Assembly: GCA_018263585.1 (NCBI GenBank)
Contig: JAANWZ010000105.1
Coordinates: 1-34,992, forward strand
From: Calditrichota bacterium
Lineage (GTDB): Bacteria; Electryoneota; Electryoneia; Electryoneales; Electryoneaceae
Reading direction: 5' to 3'
Length of the DNA stretch: 34,992 nt
This document shows, piece by piece, positions 1 to 8,913 of this stretch. The notes beneath the pieces were generated by a model. It was not told the origin of the DNA and made no database searches. It was given only the letters and a program-made list of their open reading frames with translations. Made by a program: the position numbers and the translations under genes. Within the stretch, counting starts at the first letter, position 1; each line of letters opens with the position of its first letter.

Positions 1-159
1 TATACATATATTACGATCGTCGTACTCGGACCTCTCCTTCACTGCGTTCAGGACATGCTTCAGCCGCGTGCGGCAAACTGACGCCGCCCGCAGCTTCAGG
101 ATGACGGTGAATCACCCGTCTTTCCATGTAAACTGGTCCACTACCACGAGGGATAGCCG

Positions 160-1278
160 ATGAGCACCCGGACAGCGATTGCTCCTGCGCCGTATCGTTC
201 GCAGGTCGCGATTCCTCCGGGAGAGACGATCCAGGAGTTGCTGGAAACGCACGGGATGACTCAGAAGGAGCTCGCCGACCGGATGGGTCGTCCGGCGCCG
301 ACGGTGAGCCAGATCATCCGCGGCCACAAGGCGATCACGCCCGAGACCGCGCTGCAGCTTGACCGCGTCTTCGGGCTGTCGTATCAATTCTGGATCAACC
401 TCGAGGCGAACTACAGGGCAACGAAGGAACGCCTCAGCGAAGGGAGGCGGACGCCGGACCCCGCCGGGGAACTGAGAGCGATCCCCTATGCTGTACTGCG
501 AAAGTTGCGGGTCGTACCGGAGACGCGCAGCCCGCGCGAGCAGGCTGTGAACAAGCTCCGCTTTCTCGGAGTCGCAAGTTGCGAAGCGGTGAAGCGCACG
601 TACGGCGATTTCCACGCGGCGGCGCGCAGGGGTCGCGGAACGACAATCAACCCGTTTCGGCTCGCGGCGTGGGTCCGTCTCGGCGAGTTGAACGCCCAGT
701 ATCTCGAACCCACAGAGTATCAAAGAGACAAGATGTTCGAACTGCTCCCTGAACTCAGATCACTGGTCCGCGAACCGCGCGTCGAACAGGCGTGGGAGAC
801 GTTTGTCGCGTGCTGCCGGTCAGCGGGCCTCGTTGTCGCGGCCGTGCCGGAACTGCCATCATTGGGAGTCAACGGCGTCACCTTCTGGCGAAGGAAAACG
901 CCTTTCGTTTTCGTGAACATCCGCGGCAAGTATCACGACATCTTCTGGTTCACTGTGTTCCACGAACTCGCGCATGTGCTGCTTCACCGGGACCGGGAGA
1001 TCATCGTCGATCTGTCACGCCAGCCGAGAACGACCTCGATCGAACGGGAGGCGGACCGGTTCGCGGCGGATCTGCTCGTGCCGGCGGAGGCGTACCGCGA
1101 ATTCGTCTCCGGCACAACCCGTTTCTCGCTCGAGTCGATCCGGCGATTCGCCGAGTCGATCGACACCCACCCCGGGGTTGTCGTCGGCCGGCTCCACCAC
1201 GACAACCGGCTCCCGCCGAGCGATGGCAACGGACTCCGCGCGAAGCTGCGATGGAGGCTGCAGGCGGCCGCCTGCTAA
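160..1278 (+). CDS. XRE/HigA-type antitoxin fused to ImmA/IrrE-like metallopeptidase domain
   Basis: N-terminal HTH (MTQKELADRMGRPAPTVSQIIRGHKAITPETALQLDRVFG) typical of HigA-family antitoxins; C-terminal zinc-peptidase motif FHELAHVLLH followed by EREADRFAADLLVP. Confidence 0.85.
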   Translation: MSTRTAIAPAPYRSQVAIPPGETIQELLETHGMTQKELADRMGRPAPTVSQIIRGHKAITPETALQLDRVFGLSYQFWINLEANYRATKERLSEGRRTPDPAGELRAIPYAVLRKLRVVPETRSPREQAVNKLRFLGVASCEAVKRTYGDFHAAARRGRGTTINPFRLAAWVRLGELNAQYLEPTEYQRDKMFELLPELRSLVREPRVEQAWETFVACCRSAGLVVAAVPELPSLGVNGVTFWRRKTPFVFVNIRGKYHDIFWFTVFHELAHVLLHRDREIIVDLSRQPRTTSIEREADRFAADLLVPAEAYREFVSGTTRFSLESIRRFAESIDTHPGVVVGRLHHDNRLPPSDGNGLRAKLRWRLQAAAC

Positions 1279-2612
1279 AACACCCGCGGAAACAGCACGC
1301 CGCCGAACGCGAGCCACGCGAGCAGCAGCGTGAGCAGCAGGTTGAACGACTGGCCGGTGATGTAGAGGATCAGCGGCCGCCCGCCGGCCATCTGCGCCGC
1401 GAGGTCGCGGAAGTTCGACTCGAGACCGATCGAGACGAACGCGATGCAGAACAACCACCCGCGCAGTGTCTTCGTCACCGGCCTGATAATCTCCGCCTCG
1501 ACCGCGGCAACCGACCCGAACGCCGGCACGAGCACGAACGAAAACACGAGCGAGGCGGCGACAAACCCGACGATGAACTTCGGGAACCGGTACCAGATTT
1601 CCATCGGCGAGACGCGGGTTTCGCCCGGAGTACGCTCGACGCGTGTCGTCCAGTACACCGCGACGATGAACGCGACGAGCCCGATCAGCACGTTCTGGAT
1701 CATCTTCACAACCGCGGCGACTTTCTCCGCGTTGCCGCCGAGGAACGCCCCGGCGGCGACAACCGCGCCGGTCGCGTCGATCGTGCCCCCCATCCACGCG
1801 CCGCCGACGACGCTGTCCATCCCGATCCCCTTGATGAACATCGGCATGAAGATCATCATCAGCACGGTGAAGATCAGGGTCATCCCGACCGCGAGCGTGA
1901 GCTCGTCCTTCTTCGCGCGTGACGCCGCCGCGACTGCAATCGCCGCCGACACACCGCACACCGAGGTCGCGGCCGCGATCACGATCGCGAGTGCCCGGCT
2001 TTGCATCTTCAGCACGCGCACGCCGAAGTTGTACATGAACAGGACGACGATCGGCGTGACCACCCACGCGACCAGCAGCCCCGGCCCGCCGAGGTCGAGG
2101 ATCTTCCCGAACAGGATCTCCGCGCCGAGCAGCACGAGCCCGGTCTTGATGTACATCTCGCTGCGCGCGCCGTGCAAAAGCCAGCGCGGAGTTCCGGCCG
2201 TGTTCGAGATCAACAGCCCGAGCAGCAGCGCCCAGAACGCGTAACCGAGACCGTACGCCTCCACCCGGCTCTGATTCGCGAGCACGCAGGAGACGCTCGC
2301 GAGCAGATAGACGCCGATGAACCCGAGCGGATAGAGCCCGACACGGCGCCGGATCGCGGCGACAGCGACCGTGCACAGCACGCCGAGCGCGAGCAGGAGC
2401 AGCAGCCATGAGAGCCAGATCGTGCCGGTGACCGCGCCCCCCGCGTCCGTCAACTGCATCGCGGCGAGCGGATTCGTCTTCCAGCCACCGATTTTCGGAA
2501 TCACGCCGGTCAGTCCGAACGCGCCGGCGACGATGAGCAGAAACCCGAGCCACACCGCCCACCAGTCCTCGCTGGTGAGCAGTTCGGCCCAACGGCCTCG
2601 TTTGCCGTCCAT
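1275..2612 (-). CDS. YeiH-family (PF03601-like) putative sulfate exporter, multi-pass membrane protein
   Basis: About 10 hydrophobic segments; conserved-looking family stretches such as SVCGVSAAIAVAAASRAKKDE and GAWMGGTIDATGAVVAAG. Overlaps the end of the convergent upstream gene by 4 nt. Confidence 0.75.
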   Translation of the reverse strand: MDGKRGRWAELLTSEDWWAVWLGFLLIVAGAFGLTGVIPKIGGWKTNPLAAMQLTDAGGAVTGTIWLSWLLLLLALGVLCTVAVAAIRRRVGLYPLGFIGVYLLASVSCVLANQSRVEAYGLGYAFWALLLGLLISNTAGTPRWLLHGARSEMYIKTGLVLLGAEILFGKILDLGGPGLLVAWVVTPIVVLFMYNFGVRVLKMQSRALAIVIAAATSVCGVSAAIAVAAASRAKKDELTLAVGMTLIFTVLMMIFMPMFIKGIGMDSVVGGAWMGGTIDATGAVVAAGAFLGGNAEKVAAVVKMIQNVLIGLVAFIVAVYWTTRVERTPGETRVSPMEIWYRFPKFIVGFVAASLVFSFVLVPAFGSVAAVEAEIIRPVTKTLRGWLFCIAFVSIGLESNFRDLAAQMAGGRPLILYITGQSFNLLLTLLLAWLAFGGVLFPRVF

Positions 2613-2650
2613 CGAATCCCCCCGTTCGATAGATCCGTGAGCTGGTGCGA

Positions 2651-2975
2651 TCCGGTTATCCCTTTGGCTCAGCCGGGAGCAATGTCGGCGGCGGGAAGGT
2701 CATTCGCACCGAAGCCCGACGTCCGTTTGTCGGGCGAAGGGAAGTTTATCCTGAACGAAGTGAAAGGAAGGTCCAGGTTCGACAAGGGCAGGGGACATCA
2801 GGACACTCAAGAAATAACCCTTGGATAAGCTGGACCTTCTTCACCCGTCTTCACGCAGAAGAGAGGCGTGAAGCCGGGTTCAGAATGACGCCCCGGCTGT
2901 CCGGATGCGATCGAAGTTCCGGCCCGTGCACGTGGCTGAGCGAGCTGGATAACCGCATGCTGGAAGGTACGGCGA
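2651..2975. repeat. Mosaic intergenic repeat block (inverted counterpart at 33900-34169)
   Basis: TCCGGTTATCCCTTTGGCTCAGCCGGG, GCCCGAC/GTCGGGC hairpin and GATCGAAGTTCCGG..GCACGTGGCTGAGCGA all recur as reverse complement near 34 kb; a second repeat type (TATCCTGAACGAAGTGAAAGGAAGGTCCAGG..TTCAGAATGACG) is embedded. Confidence 0.75.
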
Positions 2976-3479
2976 CGTGAAAGTCCGGTCAAGAGAGCCC
3001 TTGACTTTGCGCATTCGATCACAAGATCTTATGCTCGTAGCGTAGCACAGGATGCGGACGGGCGGTGGACGTGACTCGGGTCCTGCGCCGGACGCGAACG
3101 TGACGCCGCCGTGCCGGGGCCAGGTTTAACCTCTCCGAACAGCGTGAAAACGCCCGGCGCGTCCGTTACCTTGTACTCAGGATTCCAGACTTCCCGCTTA
3201 GAGGGCGCCGTAGCGGAAGTGCAAGGCGGGCGGGGGCTTGGTTGTTCAGGCCGGATCGGCCGTAACGTGCGGGACCGTCTGCGAAATCTTTCACGAACAA
3301 TGGGGGGATTCCGAGACCCTTTTGTACAAGGGCCTCGCAACGCGCAGTCTCCCTCCGAGCTGATTGACCCGTTCAGGAAGAAACGAAAAGATAATCCGAA
3401 CGATCGCGTGCACGGGCGCGGGGATTACTCTCGCACGTCCCCCCCTTGTGCATGCGCGAACAAGGTTGAGGGAGGTCTC

Positions 3480-4688
3480 ATGCCAAAAGAGTACAAGACC
3501 CCGCAGCTTGACGAACTGGAGAAGGGGCCGTGGCCCAGCTTCGTCAAGGAGATCAAGCTGGCCGCGAAGAACAACGAGATGGCGAATGATGTACTCGGCC
3601 AGCTCGAACAGTCGTACGACGAGCGGCTCGGCCACTGGAAGCACGGCGGCATCGTCGGCGTGATGGGTTACGGCGGAGGGGTGATCGGCCGCTACAGCGA
3701 CCTGCCCGACAAGTACCCCGCGGTCTCCCACTTCCACACGCTCCGTGTCAACCACCCGTCCGGCTGGTTCTACACCTCGGATGCGCTCCGCAAGGTCTGC
3801 GACATCTGGGAGAAGCACGGGTCCGGGCTGACAAACATGCACGGGTCAACGGGCGACATCGTGCTGCTCGGGACGCGCACCGAGAAGCTCGAACCCGTGT
3901 TCCAGGAGCTCGCGGAGGCCGGGTTCGACCTCGGCGGCTCCGGCTCGGATGTGCGCACGCCGAGCTGCTGTGTCGGCAAGGCCCGCTGCGAATGGGCGTG
4001 CTACGACACGATGAAGGCGTGCTACGACATCACGATGCGCTACCAGGACGAGCTGCACCGCCCGGCGTTTCCGTACAAGTGGAAGTTCAAGTTCGCCGGC
4101 TGCCCGAACGATTGCGTCGCCTCGATCGCGCGCGCCGACTGCTCGCTGATCGGCACGTGGCGCGACGATCTGCGCATCGATCAGGACGAGGTCGCCGCGT
4201 ACGCCGACGGCGGGCTCGACATCTTCAACGACGTCGTGCTCCAGTGCCCGGCGAAGTGCATGCGCTACGACGCGGAAAAAAAGACGCTCGAGGTGGACAA
4301 CGAATCGTGCCGCCGCTGCATGCACTGCATCAACGTGATGCCGAAGGCGCTCCGCCCCGGCACCGACACCGGCGCCGTGTTCCTGCTCGGCTCGAAAGCC
4401 CCGATCCTCGAGGGCGCGCTGCTCTCGAGTGTGATGGTCCCGTTCGTCAACCTCGACGACGAGGAGGAGTTCGAGGACTTCTGCGATCTCGTGGACGAGA
4501 TGATCGACGTCTGGTGCGAGGAGGGGAAAGCCCGCGAACGCGTCGGCGAGTTCATCCAGCGCGTCGGGATGGGCAACTTCCTCGAGGCGATCGGGCTCGA
4601 ACCGATGCCGGAGATGGTCGCCTACCCGCGGGACAACCCGTACATCTTCTACGAGATGGAAGAGGAAGAGGAACTGGAGGAGGCGTAG
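3480..4688 (+). CDS. dsrA: Dissimilatory sulfite reductase alpha subunit
   Basis: GGGAGGT RBS then ATG at 3480 (the ORF track is over-extended to 3111); siroheme/FeS cysteines ([20 protein letters not shown]) and ferredoxin insert ([19 protein letters not shown]). Confidence 0.97.
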   Translation: MPKEYKTPQLDELEKGPWPSFVKEIKLAAKNNEMANDVLGQLEQSYDERLGHWKHGGIVGVMGYGGGVIGRYSDLPDKYPAVSHFHTLRVNHPSGWFYTSDALRKVCDIWEKHGSGLTNMHGSTGDIVLLGTRTEKLEPVFQELAEAGFDLGGSGSDVRTPSCCVGKARCEWACYDTMKACYDITMRYQDELHRPAFPYKWKFKFAGCPNDCVASIARADCSLIGTWRDDLRIDQDEVAAYADGGLDIFNDVVLQCPAKCMRYDAEKKTLEVDNESCRRCMHCINVMPKALRPGTDTGAVFLLGSKAPILEGALLSSVMVPFVNLDDEEEFEDFCDLVDEMIDVWCEEGKARERVGEFIQRVGMGNFLEAIGLEPMPEMVAYPRDNPYIFYEMEEEEELEEA

Positions 4689-4769
4689 CCTCCCGGCGGG
4701 TGCACGTGGCATGCGACCCGCGCGCGCAGCAAATCGAAGTTGAACACGACCTGATAAAGGAGCTGAACG

Positions 4770-5861
4770 ATGGCGGAAACGAAGCCTCGCATCACGGATA
4801 TCGGCCCGCCCGATTACAGGCAGTTTCTCCCGCCTGTGATCGAGAAGAACTACGGGCAATGGAAGTACCACGAGATTCTCGAGCCGGGGGTGATGGTGCA
4901 TGTTGCGGAGAGAGGCGACAAGGTCTATACGGTGCGTGTCGCTTCCCCGCGCCTGCTCTCGCTGGATACGATCCGCTTCTACGCGGACGTCGCGGACAGG
5001 TACTGCGGCGGCCACCTCCGGTTCACGAGCCGGCACAACGTCGAGTTCATGACGACGGACGCGGACAACGTGCCGGAGATCCGGAAGGAGGTCGAGGAGC
5101 GCGGGCATCTCGTCGGCGGCATCGGCAACTCGATCACGAGCATGGTGCACACGCAGGGCTGGGTGCACTGCCACAGCGCGGCGACAGACGCCTCCGGAAT
5201 CGTGAAGGCGGTGATGGATGATCTCGCGGAGCATTTCACCGCGATGGATCTGCCGGCGAAGTGCCGGATCGCGCTCGCGTGCTGCCTCAACATGTGCGGC
5301 GCGGTGCACTGCTCCGACATCGCGATCCTCGGCATCCACCGCAAGCCGCCGCGCATCGAGCACGACAAGCTGGACAAGATCTGCGAAATACCGCTCGTCT
5401 CGTCCTCGTGCCCGACCGCGGCGATCCGTCCGACGACGGTGAACGGGACGAAGAGCGTGGATGTGATTGAAGAGGACTGCATGTTCTGCGCGAACTGCTT
5501 CACCGTGTGCCCGGCGCTCCCGATCGCGGACGCGGAGGCGGACGGCGTCTCGATCTGGGTCGGCGGCAAGGTGTCGAACGCGCGCACCCAACCGCGGTTC
5601 TCCAAGCTCGCGATCCCCTACATTACAAACAATCCCCCCCGCTGGCCGGAAGTGACCAGCGCCGTGAAGAACATCGTGGATGTCTGGCGGCAGGACGCGC
5701 GCAAGTTCGAACGGATCGGCGACTGGATCGAGCGAATCGGCTGGCCCCGGTTCTTCAAGAAGACCGGCATCGAGTTCGGCAAGGAACACATCGACGATTA
5801 CACGCACGCCGGTCTCAGCTTCCAGCGCACCGCCCAGATCACCCACGTGGACTGGGACTAA
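4770..5861 (+). CDS. dsrB: Dissimilatory sulfite reductase beta subunit
   Basis: [31 protein letters not shown], ferredoxin motif [15 protein letters not shown]; directly downstream of dsrA. Confidence 0.97.
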   Translation: MAETKPRITDIGPPDYRQFLPPVIEKNYGQWKYHEILEPGVMVHVAERGDKVYTVRVASPRLLSLDTIRFYADVADRYCGGHLRFTSRHNVEFMTTDADNVPEIRKEVEERGHLVGGIGNSITSMVHTQGWVHCHSAATDASGIVKAVMDDLAEHFTAMDLPAKCRIALACCLNMCGAVHCSDIAILGIHRKPPRIEHDKLDKICEIPLVSSSCPTAAIRPTTVNGTKSVDVIEEDCMFCANCFTVCPALPIADAEADGVSIWVGGKVSNARTQPRFSKLAIPYITNNPPRWPEVTSAVKNIVDVWRQDARKFERIGDWIERIGWPRFFKKTGIEFGKEHIDDYTHAGLSFQRTAQITHVDWD

Positions 5862-5874
5862 CCCGAGGTGCATC

Positions 5875-6120
5875 ATGGCGATCACCATCGACCGGATCGC
5901 GGACGAAATGTTCGAGATGGTCAAGGAAGCGCAGGAGGTCGGCAAGAAGTTGAAGCCGATGGACCTGCAGAAGACGATTAAGAACAAGTACGACGACGTC
6001 GACAAGCCGATGACGAAGAAGGCGATCAAGCAGCTCGTGGACAGCGGCCGGCTCGTGTACAGCTACTTCGGCGGCACGTTTCTCGAGCTCCCGCATCGCG
6101 AGGGCGCGGCGAACGACTGA
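5875..6120 (+). CDS. dsrD: DsrD winged-helix small protein
   Basis: 81-aa protein immediately after dsrB with DsrD-like sequence (KKLKPMDLQKTIKNKYDDVDKPMTKKAIKQLVDSGRLVYSYFGGT). Confidence 0.93.
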   Translation: MAITIDRIADEMFEMVKEAQEVGKKLKPMDLQKTIKNKYDDVDKPMTKKAIKQLVDSGRLVYSYFGGTFLELPHREGAAND

Positions 6121-6219
6121 GTGGCTGCGGGCTGAGGGCTGCGGCGGGTGGCCCGGGGCTTGCCCCCGGTTTCATCCACAATCCGTCATCCAGGACAAGT
6201 GCGGGCACGAGGGGAGGGA

Positions 6220-6503
6220 AGGTGTCATTCTGAACAAGCCGGCCGGACCGTTTCGCCGCACCAGGCCGGCGCAAATGTGTTATCCTGAACAAGCGCGGCG
6301 TCAGTATGCCGCGCGCCACGCGTGTCATCCTGAACAAGCGCGGCGTCAGTATGCCGCGCGCAGTGAAGGATCTACCAGCAAAAACCACCATGGTGTGGTG
6401 TTCAACTAACCGATGTGCGATCGATCGGGTAGATCCCTTCGCTTCGCTCAGGGCAGGCTCTTCACCCTTCGCGCCTTACGGCGCTTCGGGTTCAGGATGA
6501 CAC
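6220..6503. repeat. Palindromic intergenic repeat, TGTCATCCTGAAC ... GTTCAGGATGACA type, with two 45-bp tandem units
   Basis: TGTCATTCTGAACAAGCCGG.., two tandem units TCCTGAACAAGCGCGGCGTCAGTATGCCGCGCGC (period 45: 6283 to 6328), GTGAAGGATCTACC, then the inverted half GGTAGATCCCTTCGCTTCGCTCAGGGCAGGCTCTTCACCC..GGGTTCAGGATGACAC. Confidence 0.85.
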
Positions 6504-6538
6504 GGGGGGCAGCACAAACTGACATACGGGGGTTCATC

Positions 6539-6737
6539 TGAGAGACTGTTGATATAGGCGCGATCGACCGTCATGCTGAACGAAGTGAAGCAGGTCCAGG
6601 TTTGCTGAGGGTGATTCTCATGAGTCAACCTGTTGGTAACCCGGATCTTCTTCCGCCGCCTGCAGCGGCGTCAGAATGACGCTTCGCCGGCAGCCGGCGG
6701 TTCATCCAGCCGGCACCACTTTTTCAACAGTCTCTCA
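6539..6737. mobile_element. MITE-like element with perfect 14-bp terminal inverted repeats
   Basis: TGAGAGACTGTTGA (6539-6552) and TCAACAGTCTCTCA (6724-6737) are exact reverse complements; internal 37-nt stretch CCGTCATGCTGAACGAAGTGAAGCAGGTCCAGGTTTG (6568-6604) is identical at 22343-22379. Confidence 0.7.
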
Positions 6738-6811
6738 CATGACCCGCGCGACTGGGGGAGACGGCGCCGGTTCCGTAACGGGCCGCGCGCGGGAGAGGAA
6801 GGAACCTGCAG

Positions 6812-8506
6812 ATGGCGATCAAGCGGACAAAAAAGAAGAAGTCGATCAGCGAGGTGGTGAGCCACCGGGTCGGGTCATCCGCGCGCCAGACCTCGGACAA
6901 GCGGCCGGTGCACGAGGAGCGGACCCCCCCGTGCATCGCCGGCTGCCCGCAGGGAACGCCCGTGCGCGAGGCTGTGAACACGATCAGCCTGCACGAGAAG
7001 CACGCGCTCTCGCTTGAGGAATCATTCACACGCGCCTGGCAGATCTGGACGGATGTGAGCCCGTTCCCCGCGATCCTCGGCCGCGTCTGCCCCGCGCTCT
7101 GCGAAGACCAGTGCAACCGCAGGGAGAAGGACGATGCGGTCGGCGTGAACAGGATCGAGCGCTTCCTCGGCGACTGGGGGATCGAGCACGGGTTCAAGCT
7201 GAACAGGGATGACGACGCCGGAGACTACGACGAGAAGATCGCGGTGATCGGCTCCGGGCCGTCCGGGCTCAACTGCGCCTACTACCTCGCGCGCAGGGGC
7301 TACAAGGTCACGATCTTCGAGGCGTTCGCCAGGCTCGGCGGGATGCTTCGCTACGGCATTCCCGAGTACCGTCTCCCGCGCAACATCCTCGACGCCGAGA
7401 TCCAGCGGATTCTCGATCTCGGCGTGGAGGTGAGGACGAACGTCGCCGTCGGCCGCGACACCCCGTTCGAGCAGCTCGACGACGAGTTCGACGCGGTCTA
7501 TGTCGCGATCGGCGCGCACAAGGGCCGCAAGCTCGGGCTCGACGGCGAGGACGGCGCGGAGAACGTGGTCACCGGCATCGAGTTTCTCAATCGCATGAAC
7601 ACGGGCAACACACCTGACGTCGGCGACAGGGTCGTGGTCGTCGGCGGCGGTGACTCGGCGATGGACGCGGCCCGCGTGTGCAGGCGGCTCGGCGCCGATG
7701 TCACCCTGCTCTACCGGCGCACGCGCAACGAGATGCCCGCGATCGAAGAGGACATCGCCGGCGGCGAGAAGGAGCAGATCAACTTCATCTTCCTCGGCAC
7801 GCCGGTCGAGCTCACGCTCAACGACAACCGGTGCACGACGATCAAGTGCCGGAAGATGGAGCTCGGCGAGCCGGATTCCTCCGGCCGGCGCCGCCCGGTG
7901 CCGATCGACGAGTTCTTCGAGCTCGAGTGCAGCTTCCTGATCCCGTCGATCAGCCAGGAGCCGGAGTTTGACGGCTTTCAGTCGATCGGCGCGAATGCGA
8001 AGGACTGGTTGAGCACGGACGACTTCATGGAGAAGGACGCGGAGCGCCGGATCTACGCCGGCGGCGACGCGCGCGAGCTCGGGCTGGTGACAACCGCGAT
8101 GTACCACGGACGCCGTGCCGCCGACACGATGCACGCCCGCTTCCGCGGATTGCCGATCACATTCGGACAGCAACCGCCGGAAATCAAGTCGGACAAGCTG
8201 CTGCTCGACTACTTCGAGCCGAAGCCGCGCGTCTCAGTCGATGAGCTGGACCCGGAGCGGCGCGTGCTGTCGCTCACGGAGGAGATCGAGCGCACGTTCA
8301 GCGAATCCGAGGTGCTCGCCGAGGCGCAACGCTGCCTCAGTTGCGGGATGTGTTTCGAATGCGGCCAGTGCTGGACGTACTGCCAGGACCAGGCCGTGTT
8401 GAAACCGGTGAAACCGGGCGAGAAGTACACGTTCAAGCTCGAGTTGTGCCAGGGGTGCTGCAAGTGCGAGGAAGTCTGCCCTTGCGGATACATTCAGATG
8501 AAATAA
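6812..8506 (+). CDS. dsrL: DsrL-type NAD(P)H:acceptor iron-sulfur flavoprotein (GltD-like)
   Basis: N-terminal FeS region (PPCIAGCPQGTPVREA..CPALCEDQCNR), FAD motif VIGSGPSGLNCAYYLARRGYKVTIFEA, nucleotide motif VVVVGGGDSAMDAARV..YRRTRNEMPA, C-terminal di-cluster ferredoxin (CLSCGMCFECGQCWTYC..CQGCCKCEEVCPCG); lies between dsrABD and dsrC. Confidence 0.88.
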   Translation: MAIKRTKKKKSISEVVSHRVGSSARQTSDKRPVHEERTPPCIAGCPQGTPVREAVNTISLHEKHALSLEESFTRAWQIWTDVSPFPAILGRVCPALCEDQCNRREKDDAVGVNRIERFLGDWGIEHGFKLNRDDDAGDYDEKIAVIGSGPSGLNCAYYLARRGYKVTIFEAFARLGGMLRYGIPEYRLPRNILDAEIQRILDLGVEVRTNVAVGRDTPFEQLDDEFDAVYVAIGAHKGRKLGLDGEDGAENVVTGIEFLNRMNTGNTPDVGDRVVVVGGGDSAMDAARVCRRLGADVTLLYRRTRNEMPAIEEDIAGGEKEQINFIFLGTPVELTLNDNRCTTIKCRKMELGEPDSSGRRRPVPIDEFFELECSFLIPSISQEPEFDGFQSIGANAKDWLSTDDFMEKDAERRIYAGGDARELGLVTTAMYHGRRAADTMHARFRGLPITFGQQPPEIKSDKLLLDYFEPKPRVSVDELDPERRVLSLTEEIERTFSESEVLAEAQRCLSCGMCFECGQCWTYCQDQAVLKPVKPGEKYTFKLELCQGCCKCEEVCPCGYIQMK

Positions 8507-8591
8507 GCCGGAGTTCGAGACCGGCTGCCGGGACGTGACAAGGTGAACCGCGCCCGCCGCGCGCCGGCGGGCGGAGCATGAGGACGGAACC

Positions 8592-8909
8592 ATGCCCGAC
8601 TTCGAGTACAACGGGAAGAAGGTGGTCGTCGATGAGGACGGGTTCATCCAGGACCCGGACGTGTGGAACGAGGAACTGGCGAACGCGCTCGCGCAGGTGG
8701 AAGGCGTCGATCAGCTCACCGACGAGCACTGGAACATCGTCAACTACCTGCGCAACTACTACCAGCAGTTCGGGATCGCGCCGATGGTGCGCAAGCTGTG
8801 CAAGGAGACGAAGACTCCGCTGAAGCGCGTGTACGAGCTGTTCCCGTCCGGGCCGGCGAAGGGCGCGTGCAAAGTCGCGGGCCTGCCGAAGCCGACGGGT
8901 TGCGTCTGA
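8592..8909 (+). CDS. dsrC: DsrC sulfur-carrier protein with both C-terminal cysteines
   Basis: C-terminal arm GPAKGACKVAGLPKPTGCV: CysB, 10 residues, penultimate CysA; DsrC/TusE body. Confidence 0.96.
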   Translation: MPDFEYNGKKVVVDEDGFIQDPDVWNEELANALAQVEGVDQLTDEHWNIVNYLRNYYQQFGIAPMVRKLCKETKTPLKRVYELFPSGPAKGACKVAGLPKPTGCV

Positions 8910-8913
8910 TTCG

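Noticed and set aside
2637-2980. Small ORFs 2637-2828 and 2645-2980 upstream of dsrA
   Set aside because: They lie entirely in mosaic repeats shared with 33900-34169; apparent similarity to the antisense ORF 33822-34091 (TWLSE../RTWLSERYDQML) reflects the DNA repeat, not a protein family.
3001-3035. TTGACT..TATGCT as a dsrA promoter
   Set aside because: Spacer is 23 nt, too long for a sigma70 promoter; a 17-nt spacer gives a poor -10 (AGATCT).
3111-3479. N-terminal extension of DsrA in the ORF track
   Set aside because: Sequence before 3480 has no DsrA similarity; a good RBS (GGGAGGT) precedes the ATG at 3480.
3846-6029. 727-aa antisense ORF across dsrA/dsrB (and similar long ORFs 1015-2592 -, 12169-13422 -, 28977-30512 -, 32538-34118 +)
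   Set aside because: Shadow ORFs of GC-rich coding sequence: low-complexity Arg/His/Asp/Ala composition, no domain, opposite strand is a clear gene.
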